A program made the position numbers and the translations under genes. This document shows, one piece after another, positions 25,405 to 33,529 of a stretch of 63,116 nucleotides of DNA. The stretch is taken from NCBI GenBank assembly GCA_937921505.1, contig CAKZUB010000015.1, positions 1-63,116 on the forward strand, written 5' to 3'. Each line of letters starts with the position of its first letter. The stretch's first letter is position 1. The DNA is from an uncultured Clostridia bacterium. GTDB taxonomy: Bacteria; Bacillota; Clostridia; Lachnospirales; Cellulosilyticaceae. Below the pieces are notes generated by a model. The model saw only the letters and a list, made by a program, of their open reading frames with translations. It made no database searches and was not told the DNA's origin.

Positions 25405-25941
25405 TTAATAAATTATAAATACTGCTGACAAAGAGTACTTATCATAATCCACTGTATTTCTAAAACTCAGTATATCTTTGACTATACGATATTCTCCAGT
25501 ATTTAGACTTCCATAAAGCCAGGCCCAATCTACTGTCCATTCTCTAGTGTCATCACAAGCCAAATCATAGCCAATATCATTAAAGCCATAATTACCATCT
25601 ATAACGACAGGAACCTGATACCATCTGTCGTTGATTTTCTTTTCCAATAGAAAGTATTCACCATAAATACATTGATTGTCAGATTTATTCTCAAATACTA
25701 CAGTAAGTCCAGTAGAGGATAACATTTCTTCCTTTACAGTCATAGTAACACCAAGCAAGTTGCTTACAGTTTCATATGCTGTAGGTTCCCAGTCAGTTGT
25801 TTCAACAGATGGGATCAAATCAGCTGTTTTTATAATGTGTTCTGGTTCTTCTGCCGAATTGCTATCACTATAATTACCGCATCCTGACAAGAGTATCAAC
25901 GTTATAGCCGTACAAATAAATAAAGAAAAATACTTTTTCAT
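25405..25941 (-). CDS. Lipoprotein with an Ig-like domain (tentative)
   Basis: This 178-residue protein has a lipoprotein signal peptide with the lipobox LLSGC (cysteine about residue 21), so it should be anchored outside the cytoplasmic membrane. The segment GVTMTVKEEMLSSTGLTVVF, then GEYFLLEKKINDRWYQVPV and NTGEYRIVKDI near the end, resembles a bacterial Ig-like domain found in Clostridia. No enzymatic motif is visible. The gene is inserted, as a discrete unit, between sequences that are contiguous in the duplicated block at 14.4 kb. AGAAGGAG precedes the ATG. Confidence 0.8.
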   Translation of the reverse strand: MKKYFSLFICTAITLILLSGCGNYSDSNSAEEPEHIIKTADLIPSVETTDWEPTAYETVSNLLGVTMTVKEEMLSSTGLTVVFENKSDNQCIYGEYFLLEKKINDRWYQVPVVIDGNYGFNDIGYDLACDDTREWTVDWAWLYGSLNTGEYRIVKDILSFRNTVDYDKYSLSAVFIIY

Positions 25942-26002
25942 ATATAATCACTCCTTCTATTTGTTAGACTCCAACACGTCTGATCATCCATTAAAAATAT
26001 CA

Positions 26003-26320
26003 TTAAAAAGCTAAAAATAGCAACATGAGCAAGCCGGCTGCGATCAGTAATAATCCACTTATTTGTGTCATAAATATAAAAAAGTCACTCGGTTCGCCGC
26101 CCTCTACCACAAGGGAGTACTTAAAATACCAATAACCTTTTGGAAAAGCAACCTGTGATGAGCCTAATAGGCTAAGAAAGCAGGAAAAAAGAAATAAATT
26201 AATGACGCCAATTTCTGAAATATCCTCTACTGTATCAATAACTTCTCTAATAAGTCTAACTTCGAATATTTCATTAAGAATATAGTCTTTCTTTTTCTTC
26301 ATGTACACTTTAAACTTCAT
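26003..26320 (-). CDS. Small membrane protein, second gene of a pair
   Basis: I do not recognise this protein of about 105 residues. It has two hydrophobic segments (about residues 38-58 and 82-104) with GYWYFKYSLVVEGGEPSDFF between them. A longer in-frame start at 26371 has no ribosome binding site, while ATG 26320 lies inside the end of the upstream gene and overlaps its stop by 11 bases, which suggests translational coupling. A broken second copy is at 14470-14690. Confidence 0.6.
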   Translation of the reverse strand: MKFKVYMKKKKDYILNEIFEVRLIREVIDTVEDISEIGVINLFLFSCFLSLLGSSQVAFPKGYWYFKYSLVVEGGEPSDFFIFMTQISGLLLIAAGLLMLLFLAF

Positions 26321-26642
26321 AAATTGCACCAAGCCACATCCAAAAAGCAAAGAACATGCTAAACAAAACAATATGTAAAAGGGGTAAAAAACTGATTAAC
26401 GAAATATTTTTATTCTTCAATGTTACACTTAACGAAATAATATATGTAACCAAATATGTGCCTGCAAGCAACATAGTGATTACGGATACTAGTCCTTGTA
26501 TAAACTGACTAAACACCGACCAATTAATCATACCTATATTTGCAACAGATATTAAAGTTCCAATCCAAGATATTAGAGAAAGCGGAATAGGTAGTGCAAA
26601 AAAAATAAACAATATAATTATTGATGTTTTATGTTCTTTCAA
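26310..26642 (-). CDS. Small polytopic membrane protein, first gene of a pair
   Basis: This 110-residue protein has three to four hydrophobic helices and no recognised domain. The start is a TTG at 26642, six bases after a GGGGTGA ribosome binding site; no ATG is nearby. Its stop overlaps the start of the second membrane gene. The two probably form one membrane complex carried in one cassette. Confidence 0.65.
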   Translation of the reverse strand: MKEHKTSIIILFIFFALPIPLSLISWIGTLISVANIGMINWSVFSQFIQGLVSVITMLLAGTYLVTYIISLSVTLKNKNISLISFLPLLHIVLFSMFFAFWMWLGAIYEV

Positions 26643-26694
26643 AGTATCACCCCATCAAATATAAATAATCAGCTTGCTATGCGCAATATGACTG

Positions 26695-27210
26695 TCATAA
26701 ATAATAATTCATAACTACCACTTTACTTTCTTTTATCCCAAACTTTCTAGGTTCAGTTATTTTAGTTTGTTTATATCCAATTTTATTCCAAAAAATCAGT
26801 GCATTTGTATTTTGTTCCATTACGCCTATTGTTAATTTTTCTGCACCTTCATTTATGGCTAGCTTTTCAATTAAATTGTGTAGCTCTTTACCTAGACCTA
26901 TACCTCTTGTTTTTGGATGTATTAACAATAATCCAATAATCCACTCACCTTTCTCAGGATAATTCAATACTATATCTATGGCTGCAATAAGTGAGTTATT
27001 ATCAAAAACACCATATAAATATTTTTCTTCAATAGTCTTTTTAGGCGGTAAATCGTTAAAAAAACTGTCACATTCATCTGGTTTAGTTCCTTCAGTTAAA
27101 ACAAAATAATCTTCACATTCTCTAAATAAATCCATTACTTTGTCTTTATCTTCAATCGTTATTTTTCTAAACAATAACTCCTTGTTATTTATAATTATTA
27201 CTTCTTGCAT
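26695..27210 (-). CDS. GNAT acetyltransferase
   Basis: This 171-residue N-acetyltransferase has the acetyl-CoA loop LLLIHPKTRGIGLGKELHNL (about 90-110) and the later NTNALIFWNKIGYKQTKITE segment. The substrate is unknown; GNAT proteins are the commonest enzyme class in integron cassettes. The start is ambiguous between GTG 27216 and ATG 27210, both within reach of AAGGTG. The cassette opens at GTTATGC of the attC at 27257-27370. Only 52 bases separate it from the membrane-protein pair, with no attC between. Confidence 0.86.
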   Translation of the reverse strand: MQEVIIINNKELLFRKITIEDKDKVMDLFRECEDYFVLTEGTKPDECDSFFNDLPPKKTIEEKYLYGVFDNNSLIAAIDIVLNYPEKGEWIIGLLLIHPKTRGIGLGKELHNLIEKLAINEGAEKLTIGVMEQNTNALIFWNKIGYKQTKITEPRKFGIKESKVVVMNYYL

Positions 27211-27256
27211 ATTCACCTTGTTTTCGCTCCTTCATAGTACCATTAAAGCAAATTGC

Positions 27257-27370
27257 GCATAACGCCTCCGTATCTCCGACACCTCTGAAATGTATCCTCA
27301 GAGCCCGTCTTCTTAGCGTGCTTGCACCAGTGAAGAGGTGCACTCAGCGAACGGAGATACATTGTTCTTA
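27257..27370 (-). other. attC site 5 (114 bp)
   Basis: On the plus strand it runs from GCATAAC through GTATCTCCGACACC and GAACGGAGATACATT to GTTCTTA. The CTCTGAAATGTATCCTCAGAG inner block folds as a side hairpin. On the minus strand it closes a truncated cupin gene and opens the GNAT cassette. Confidence 0.82.
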
Positions 27371-27565
27371 GTTCTTACTTTATATCTATCCTTTTGATTA
27401 AAGTAAGTCATATCAGAATATCCTGCATATATTTTCCCATAATGGTTAACTCCAGCTGGAATGAAATAACTATCTCCTTTGGTATAGATACTCTTTTTCC
27501 CATTAACAACTAATTCAATTTCCCCTTCAAGAACTACGCCCCACTGGCTTTCATAATTTTTAAGC
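27365..27565 (-). pseudogene. Truncated cupin gene
   Basis: The minus strand encodes ESQWGVVLEGEIELVVNGKK, then YTKGDSYFIPAGVNHYGKIY, the two conserved motifs of a single-domain cupin. The 5' end is cut off by an IS91-like right-end fragment at 27566. The frame then runs into the attC. This is a dead cassette. Confidence 0.78.
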
Positions 27566-27705
27566 CCCCTATATTATACATATTTCTACTATTTTATCAT
27601 GTAAGTTCATAATCTCGAGAAGTTTTCAGGGTTTTTGCAACTGGTTTGCTAACATACTTTTCCCTAGTTCCGCGACTTCGTTCAACAAGATATATGTAGT
27701 TTTAA
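27566..27705 (+). mobile_element. IS91-family right-end fragment lacking its hairpin
   Basis: The sequence from about TTTCTACTATTTTATC through TTCCGCGACTTCGTTCAACA matches the right part of the IS91-like copies at 34619 and 38340. It stops at AAGATATA before the terminal hairpin. Confidence 0.65.
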
Positions 27706-27801
27706 CCACTACACTTTGAAAAAGTCTATTTTAATTAATTCTAAATTACTTGCACAATATTAGAATATTCCCGAACAGACCACTGTAACTATCAAGCGCT
27801 T

Positions 27802-28389
27802 TTACTTAAGTTTAATTATACTATCTATCAATTCTTTAGTTCTTATATCAGGTTCATATTCTACAAAAACAACAGAATTATCAAGCAACTTAAGGGGTTC
27901 GCAATAATTTTTAGGTAGATAGATGTGATAGTTCTCACTATTTACAAAAACATCAAGACAATATACATCAGTTCTTTTTTTACCAAAATAATCTAAGTTT
28001 ATTTGTATTAAGTAGTAATTATTCTCAGTAATATTAAAAGTTTCTGTTAACCCTTCTTTAATAACTCTCATATTTTTAAGATTTAGGAATAATTCTTTTG
28101 CAGAACTAAGTCTATTTCCATCATCAGTATTAGCAGAAAAGTTATTTTCCTTACTGCCTGTAGAAACATAGTAGTACTCACTATCTCTACCATGTAAATT
28201 AGAAGATTTACTAATCACTACCGCCATTCCACTAAAGTCATACCGAAAAACCTTATCAATAACCTTGAGATATTCTATACGCTTGTTACCCCAGATTACT
28301 TTAGTGTATCCATTTTTATAAAGGTTGCGGACCAATAAAATTAATATTAAAGTCAAAATCGAAAATATTATTCTTTTTTTATCTTTCAT
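27802..28389 (-). CDS. Unknown membrane-anchored protein
   Basis: I do not recognise this 195-residue protein. It has an N-terminal hydrophobic helix (about residues 5-22), consistent with a membrane anchor, and then a mixed soluble domain rich in Tyr and Asn ending SVVFVEYEPDIRTKELIDSI. No catalytic motif stands out. ATG 28389 after GGGGAGCAAGGAA is preferred over an upstream ATG. The gene fills one cassette, opening at GTTATGT of the attC at 28495-28558. Confidence 0.65.
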   Translation of the reverse strand: MKDKKRIIFSILTLILILLVRNLYKNGYTKVIWGNKRIEYLKVIDKVFRYDFSGMAVVISKSSNLHGRDSEYYYVSTGSKENNFSANTDDGNRLSSAKELFLNLKNMRVIKEGLTETFNITENNYYLIQINLDYFGKKRTDVYCLDVFVNSENYHIYLPKNYCEPLKLLDNSVVFVEYEPDIRTKELIDSIIKLK

Positions 28390-28494
28390 TTCCTTGCTCC
28401 CCATTATTATATTAAAAGCAAGTTATAGCTTCACTTTATTTTGCTATTGCGTCTAAAAAACTTTCGAACTATCACTCTGTTTCACAGAAATTAC

Positions 28495-28558
28495 ACATAA
28501 CGTTTCGCATTCCGGCACCTCCTCTCAAGCCAAAGCGAACCGGAATGTTTTGTTAGTC
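28495..28558 (-). other. attC site 6 (64 bp, near-classical)
   Basis: This is the most classical site in the window. It runs ACATAAC, then CGCATTCCGGCACC, a short loop, GCGAACCGGAATG and GTTAGTC. The arms pair almost perfectly with the characteristic unpaired bases, and the length matches compact class 1 integron sites. Confidence 0.92.
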
Positions 28559-28588
28559 GATGTACGCCCCTCAGAGCAAATACTTTAA

Positions 28589-28903
28589 TTATTCATCTTC
28601 AATGTCTAATAAAAATATGCTGTCTTGTGTATCTGCTCCGCCGCTTGTACCATACCACGGATTGTCTAAATTTTTATTTGTTACCGAAATGATTCTTGAT
28701 TTATCGGTTTCATTGAATTTATTATAGAATGCACCGTTAAGGTATTTCCTTAATTGACAGTCAGCCCATGTTATATCTTTATAAACATCATGGTAAGGGC
28801 GTTTTTCTACTATATCCTCGATAATAATCAAAGCCACATCCATTTGTATATCAAGCACCCGCCATTCGTATCTGCCAAATACTATTTTATCTCCTACCCG
28901 CAT
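28589..28903 (-). CDS. DUF6273-like protein
   Basis: This 104-residue protein resembles the DUF6273 domain. It begins GDKIVFGRYEWRVLDIQMDV, then has ITWADCQLRKYLNGAFYNKF and NPWYGTSGGADTQDSIFLLD. The domain is common in Clostridia and of unknown function. The protein may be shortened at its C-terminus relative to family members. It follows the PNPOx-like gene by 15 bases, is preceded by GAGGTAA, and closes at the near-classical attC. Base composition is visibly richer in G and C than the surroundings. Confidence 0.78.
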   Translation of the reverse strand: MRVGDKIVFGRYEWRVLDIQMDVALIIIEDIVEKRPYHDVYKDITWADCQLRKYLNGAFYNKFNETDKSRIISVTNKNLDNPWYGTSGGADTQDSIFLLDIEDE

Positions 28904-28918
28904 ATTTACCTCGCTTCT

Positions 28919-29410
28919 TTATATGGTTTTCCCTTCAGTTGTTTCTATCTTATTCACAAAGTCCATATTGTAACGCACAGCACCATGGTCTTTAATTACC
29001 GTGCCTCTTGTAAGGCGGATTGCCAAAATACAGCAATTCTCATCCTGCTCATTGTTCGCCTCGTCGTACCATGCGGCAAAAACCTCCCGAAGTTTAGTCC
29101 TTAATTCAGCGTATTTCGGGTCTAATACCCAACCGAGATTTTCACCTATTCCATTGCCGGAAAACCACTGGAAGTTAACCGAAAATGCAACTTCTTTGTT
29201 TTGTGCTATTTGCCGCATTTTATTTGACTTGGCATATGTAACAACATAAAACACGCCGTCCGCATAATATGCATCCACATCGCGGATAATGGGTATGGGG
29301 TTTCCATCAGCACTGGTCTCTGTGGCAATAGTTGCAAGGGAGATAACATTATCCTTGTTGTTGCCGCACCTTTCTTCAATTAGCTTTAATCCTTCTTCGT
29401 ATTTACTCAT
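28919..29410 (-). CDS. Pyridoxamine 5'-phosphate oxidase-family (FMN-binding) protein
   Basis: This 163-residue protein has the split-barrel flavin-binding fold of the PNPOx-like family. It has VISLATIATETSADGNPIPI at about residues 20-39, DAYYADGVFYVVTYAKSNKM, and VAFSVNFQWFSGNGIGENLG. Such proteins bind FMN or F420-like cofactors; many are of unknown substrate. ATG 29410 lies nine bases after GGAGG, better than the ATG six bases upstream. It forms an operon with a GyrI-like gene before it and DUF6273 after it. Confidence 0.82.
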   Translation of the reverse strand: MSKYEEGLKLIEERCGNNKDNVISLATIATETSADGNPIPIIRDVDAYYADGVFYVVTYAKSNKMRQIAQNKEVAFSVNFQWFSGNGIGENLGWVLDPKYAELRTKLREVFAAWYDEANNEQDENCCILAIRLTRGTVIKDHGAVRYNMDFVNKIETTEGKTI

Positions 29411-29430
29411 TAGCATTTCCTCCGATCAAT

Positions 29431-29778
29431 TTATTTTTTATTTATATTTTCTCGTTGCTTAAACGGTATCCACATTTCCATATACGCAATTTCGAATGAA
29501 TTATGATAATATATCTCTGTGAAAAAACCGTCCGCAATCAGTCCGTGTTCCTTGAGCCAAAACCTGGTGTGTTTCATTGCCTTTCCCAAAGCAGAAGCGT
29601 TCAGCTGTTCAAAGTTGTCTGCTTCAAAACCACAAACGACATATTCCCTGGCGGGCAACTCCGTTATAAGAAACACCCAGTAGACGTCCGCCGGGAATAC
29701 ACGGAATACCTTTACAGAATTGGAAAAACCTTTCCAAATAACAGCGGGTTCGAAGATACCGGGTCTTTCGCCGAGCAT
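29431..29778 (-). CDS. GyrI-like effector-binding protein, probably 5'-truncated
   Basis: This 115-residue product is a GyrI/AraC effector-binding domain. It has FRVFPADVYWVFLITELP, a middle YVVCGFEADNFEQLNASALG and the closing FEIAYMEMWIPFKQ strand. The same frame stays open upstream with related-looking sequence but no ATG, so the original N-terminus (perhaps a DNA-binding or dimerisation part) may have been lost at cassette formation. AAGGGG before ATG 29778 could allow expression. It leads the three-gene, G+C-rich cassette that opens at GTTAGTC. Confidence 0.65.
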   Translation of the reverse strand: MLGERPGIFEPAVIWKGFSNSVKVFRVFPADVYWVFLITELPAREYVVCGFEADNFEQLNASALGKAMKHTRFWLKEHGLIADGFFTEIYYHNSFEIAYMEMWIPFKQRENINKK

Positions 29779-29941
29779 TTTACCCCTTTTGAAATGATAA
29801 AAATCTTTTACTCCAAGAAAGTTTATCGGCTCATTAAGCGTCTTGCGATTATATTCCAGTACAAGCCCGTCCTTATCAGTGGTACGCCTTCGTCTACCAT
29901 AGTATAGTTTAGTAACAAACCGGGCTTGTCAAAATTATTTA

Positions 29942-30010
29942 GACTAACAGGCTTATTCAGGGACTGTGCCGGGGTGAAGCGTAGCGTAACCGTAAACCTT
30001 GCTGTTATGT
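29942..30010 (-). other. attC site 7 (69 bp)
   Basis: GACTAAC and GTTATGT bound a 69-bp stretch. The outer pairs TAACAG and CTGTTA are clear and the middle carries a GGTGAAGCGTAGCGTAACC loop region. Arm pairing is less regular than in the other sites. It separates the ICMT-like cassette from the G+C-rich cassette. Confidence 0.7.
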
Positions 30011-30046
30011 GATGCACCCCACCTCAACATAGCAATTCTTCTAATA

Positions 30047-30739
30047 CTACCATATGAAAGGAATTAGTCTGTTTTTTGTTTTAATAGAATATTCAGCATA
30101 ACCATCCAATTTCTCTTTTAACATACTATCTTCCATATAAGTTCGAACCACTATAATAACCACTATAAAAATTGATGGAATTATCATATATATCGATCCG
30201 AAAACAAATGGTATTGCTAAAGCCCATAACACAATAGCTAAGTAACCTGGATGACGAACAGTCTTATATGGACCTGAATTACAAACCTTCTGGAATCGAT
30301 CATTCTGGATACGTGACGTAGCCTCAAAGTTAGCATTTTCTTTCATTGCCCATATTCCAAGAATTGAAGACAGCATTACTATACATAAAGCAGGATACAT
30401 ACAAAGGATACTAATCTGGGACCAGCCAAATCTTATATCAAGCCCTGCGATAATGTAAATTATAAAAAATGCAAATAATATATAAAGCTTAAGTAATCCT
30501 TTATCCCATTCTTCAGTATTGTTTCTTTCCTTTGTTCTTTCATTTAAGACCTCTGGATTATATATTGATAAATAAATCACACCTAGGGTAGTGGAAACAG
30601 AATAAACAATAAAATAAACCCAACCCCGAAAATTTGTCAATGTACCCGAGGCAACAAAAAACAGTATAGCTCCAATAATAACCTGAAAAGCAACCCTCCG
30701 TAAATAGTCAAAACCGCTCTTTTTTAACTTAGATTTCAT
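30047..30739 (-). CDS. Isoprenylcysteine carboxyl methyltransferase-like membrane protein
   Basis: This 230-residue protein has five hydrophobic segments and the cofactor-binding signature NSGPYKTVRHPGYLAIVLWA (about residues 155-174) of the ICMT/PEMT-like integral membrane methyltransferases. The terminal GYAEYSIKTKNRLIPFIW region is also typical. It probably uses S-adenosylmethionine to methylate a lipid or small molecule. GAGGTGGTTAC precedes the ATG. Its cassette opens at GTTATGT, immediately abutting hairpin-repeat copy C. Confidence 0.84.
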   Translation of the reverse strand: MKSKLKKSGFDYLRRVAFQVIIGAILFFVASGTLTNFRGWVYFIVYSVSTTLGVIYLSIYNPEVLNERTKERNNTEEWDKGLLKLYILFAFFIIYIIAGLDIRFGWSQISILCMYPALCIVMLSSILGIWAMKENANFEATSRIQNDRFQKVCNSGPYKTVRHPGYLAIVLWALAIPFVFGSIYMIIPSIFIVVIIVVRTYMEDSMLKEKLDGYAEYSIKTKNRLIPFIW

Positions 30740-30802
30740 GTAACCACCTCATTAATTTTATTTTACAAAGAAGAACGCGTACCTTAGGGTGTTTCACATA
30801 AC

Positions 30803-31250
30803 TACGGAACTCCCCACACTCATGAGTGTGGGGCCCAGTTTTGCAACTTATAATTATACATAGTAGTACTATAAGAAAATTTATAGCAAAACTTCAAAGC
30901 TGATCTTGTACAATCAGTTGAAGTCCGTCAGACAATTACTACAACTTAAATAATAGTATAACAATTTGAAATATTACACTAATAATATACCATATTATAG
31001 AAGTAAGGAAAATAGAGTAAATTAAAATAAAAAAACATATAAGTATGAAAATAGGCATGAGAAGATCAATTTTCGAAAATGGAAGGCGCTCTTCCAAAGT
31101 TGTTGAAAAACTTGGAACTTATGCTGACTTACATAAAAAACTAAATGGTAAAGATTCAATTGATTGGGTAAAAAAATATGTAGATAAATTGATTCATGCG
31201 AATGTCAATGAATTTCTGGTTCTCTCGCACTTTTGGTGGAAGTAATTAAC
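30803..31250 (+). mobile_element. Hairpin-repeat element copy C with IS1634-like N-terminal fragment
   Basis: It starts TACGGAACTCC directly after ACATAAC and has a perfect left palindrome CCCCACACTCATGAGTGTGG at 30812-30831 plus its last base pair. About 240 bases of shared leader follow. Then an open stretch encodes MRRSIFENGRRSSKVVEKLG and continues to about 31245. The remainder of the transposase is missing. Confidence 0.65.
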
Positions 31251-31344
31251 GAATGAATATATTGCAGATATCTCTTATAATTATACTATATTATTATAGA
31301 CATAGGCTGGTATCACATAATGAATGACATCAAAATATTAAGGG

Positions 31345-31797
31345 GAGATTATAGCATATAAAAAAAGAAATTTTAAGCCTAACAAACCCTGCTATAACAA
31401 GGTTATCACATTTAAGGAAGGTAAATAAGGGGCAACTAGAAACAACAAAACTCTTCTTTAAATACAAAAGGAACGATGAAAGATGTAGACAGCGAAATGC
31501 TAGAATTTCTAACATACATTGAATAATCTACAGATGAGGTTGCAAGTGCTTCAAAAAGTTAACTTGTAAAAGAAATTAATCACAAGGTAAAACGCTTAAA
31601 AGAAGATAAATCAATGGAGGTGGAGTATATGACACTTTTAGAGAGAGACAGGGAGAAGTTTCAAGAAGGTAGAGAAGAGGGCAGAGAAGAAGGTAAGAAA
31701 GAAGCGGCAAGAACGTTACTTGATTTATTAGATGATGAAACAATAACATCAAGAATAGGTCTTCCATTAGAAGAAGTAGAAGCTTTAAGAAAAGAAT
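31345..31797 (+). pseudogene. Rpn-like repeat fragment (stop-interrupted)
   Basis: The same sequence as at 23800-24353 is present, beginning ATTATAGCATATAAAAAAAG, but an in-frame TAA replaces a Gln codon near 31525 and another stop is near 31560. The last 61 codons from ATG 31614 remain open to LPLEEVEALRKE. Confidence 0.7.
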
Positions 31798-31845
31798 AGA
31801 TAAAATCCTTGAACTACTCGAAGAACAAGTAGTTCGATGATTTTT
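31798..31845 (+). terminator. Terminator of Rpn-like repeat
   Basis: The stem TCCTTGAACTACT with AGTAGTTCGATGA is the same as at 19976 and 33243, with one changed pair. Confidence 0.75.
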
Positions 31846-31915
31846 ATGTTTTAATGAATTAGCTCTTGTTACCTGATACCATTATGAGAGGCTAGGCCCG
31901 AGCTTGCTATAAAGA

Positions 31916-32755
31916 CTATCTTAGTTTTTCAATCTTTTCTTTATCTAATCCAGTTGTCGTAGCTATAATATCAATAGCCACACCTGCTAGTAACAACTTC
32001 TTTGCAATCTCATACTTTTCTTGTACTTTGCCTTGTTCTACTGCTGAGTTAATCATATTAGCTCTTTCATGCAAAGAATACTCTCTTGCTTTATAAATTT
32101 CTAAAGTCTCTGGGTCACTACTTAAGAAGTCTAGCTTTTCCTTAGCCATTTTGATAGCAGGCTCCATTTCCATCAACTCCTTTAAAAGATCATCTGATAC
32201 ATCTTTTTGCAAAAAGGTTAGCCATCTATGCAGCACTTCCTCTTTATAATTCTTACTAGTTAAGGTTCTGTATTTAGTTAACTCTATGAAATGTATTTCA
32301 ACTAAATCTGTAAGCATATATTCTTTCTCAAAGTCTTCCCATAAGTGAAAGGTACTATGATAACTTTCTGTCGTTAGAAGGTTGAAATCTAATAAGTTAA
32401 TGGTAATAACCTTAGATAATTTCTTATAATCTTCGCCTTGCTTAATGCCTTCTAAATAAAGCTTACTCCAGTAAAATAATGTTCGCTTTTCCATATTGCC
32501 CTGGTTACTAAGCTGGACTTCAATATTAATTTGCTCTCCATTTAAAGTCTTTGCTCTTACATCAATACGACCTGTCTTATCCTCTATTAACTCTTTTGAT
32601 AATTCCTTATTATCAAGAATTTCTATCTCTAAAAGCTTTTCTTGATGAGTCTTCTTTAATATAGCATTCAAAAAAGCCAACAAAATAGGTTCATCATCTT
32701 TTTCTCCAAATAGCTTTTTAAAAATAAAATCATTAAGTGGTTTTAATCTTTCCAT
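31916..32755 (-). CDS. Rpn-family PD-(D/E)XK nuclease / putative transposase
   Basis: This 279-residue protein is a complete recombination-promoting nuclease (Rpn/YhgA-like). The N-terminus LKPLNDFIFKKLFGEKDDEP and the catalytic core GRIDVRAKTLNGEQINIEVQ (Asp, then Glu-x-Gln, about residues 60-80) are intact. FYWSKLYLEGIKQGEDYKKL follows, as is usual. The C-terminus is charged and helical. Family members cut DNA and promote RecA-independent recombination. It lies between two decayed Rpn-like repeats on the opposite strand, and could be involved in the many rearrangements seen here. AAGGAGA precedes the ATG. Confidence 0.88.
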   Translation of the reverse strand: MERLKPLNDFIFKKLFGEKDDEPILLAFLNAILKKTHQEKLLEIEILDNKELSKELIEDKTGRIDVRAKTLNGEQINIEVQLSNQGNMEKRTLFYWSKLYLEGIKQGEDYKKLSKVITINLLDFNLLTTESYHSTFHLWEDFEKEYMLTDLVEIHFIELTKYRTLTSKNYKEEVLHRWLTFLQKDVSDDLLKELMEMEPAIKMAKEKLDFLSSDPETLEIYKAREYSLHERANMINSAVEQGKVQEKYEIAKKLLLAGVAIDIIATTTGLDKEKIEKLR

Positions 32756-32814
32756 ATATATTTCTCCTTAGCGTATCATTCTAGTCAAATTATTAGCATT
32801 TACACCTCATATTA

Positions 32815-33242
32815 TAGCATATAAAAAAAGAAATTTTAAGCCTAACAAACCCTACTTTAACAATGTTGTCACATTTAAGGAAGGTAAATAAGGGGCAACT
32901 AGAAACAACAAAACTCTTCTTTAAATACAAAAGGAAAGATGTAGACAGCGAAATGCTAGAATTTCTAACATACATTGAATAATCTACAGATGAGGTTGCA
33001 AATGCTTCAAAAAGTCAACTTGTAAAAGAAATTAATAAGAAGGTAACACGCTTAAAAGAAGATAAATCAATGGAGGAGGAGTATATGACACTTTTAGAGA
33101 GAGACAGGGAGAAGTTTCAAGAAGGTAGAGAAGAAGGTAAGAAAGAAGCGGCAAGAGCGTTACTTGATTTATTAGATGATGAAACAATAGTATCAAGAAT
33201 AGGTCTTCCGTTAGAAGAAGTAAAAGCTTTAAGAAAAGAATA
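32815..33242 (+). pseudogene. Rpn-like repeat fragment
   Basis: This is another copy of the repeat at 31345. It lacks an internal CGATGA block and has an in-frame TAA at about 32980. The final open segment encodes MTLLERDREKFQEGREEGKK and ends LPLEEVKALRKE. The terminator at 33243-33290 follows. Confidence 0.7.
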
Positions 33243-33334
33243 GATAAAATCCTTGAACTACTCGAAGAACAAGTAGTTCGAGGATTTTGGAGTTTTAAAG
33301 TACCATTAACCTTTTGGAAAGGCAAGTAGTGATG

Positions 33335-33412
33335 AACTCAATACACTTCATACCAGCAGAGTTAGATATAAGTGTACCCATTTTTAAAGTCTCAGTGACT
33401 TCAAACTTAATT
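33335..33412 (-). pseudogene. HAD phosphatase fragment, second copy
   Basis: The minus strand gives a decayed form of EVIEDSKNGTLAAKSAGMKC, matching the fragment at 14815-14925. Just left of it, CCTTTTGGAAAGGCAA is a scrap of the membrane-protein gene at 26003. This is a junction of two pseudogenes, followed by a scrap of IS91-like right end at 33430-33462. Confidence 0.6.
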
Positions 33413-33529
33413 TAAGGCTAAGTTCATTATTTTCCCCAGTGCCGCAACCTCATTCAACAAGTTCTCTCATGTGTGTAGATTCATGTTCAGAACGGACACG
33501 GATGTCAGCCCATTTAATCCTACTTGAGA

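Noticed and set aside
29503..29907. 134-codon plus-strand open frame opposite the GyrI-like gene
   Set aside because: It is a shadow in G+C-rich DNA; the minus-strand frame has recognisable GyrI-like sequence and this one has none.
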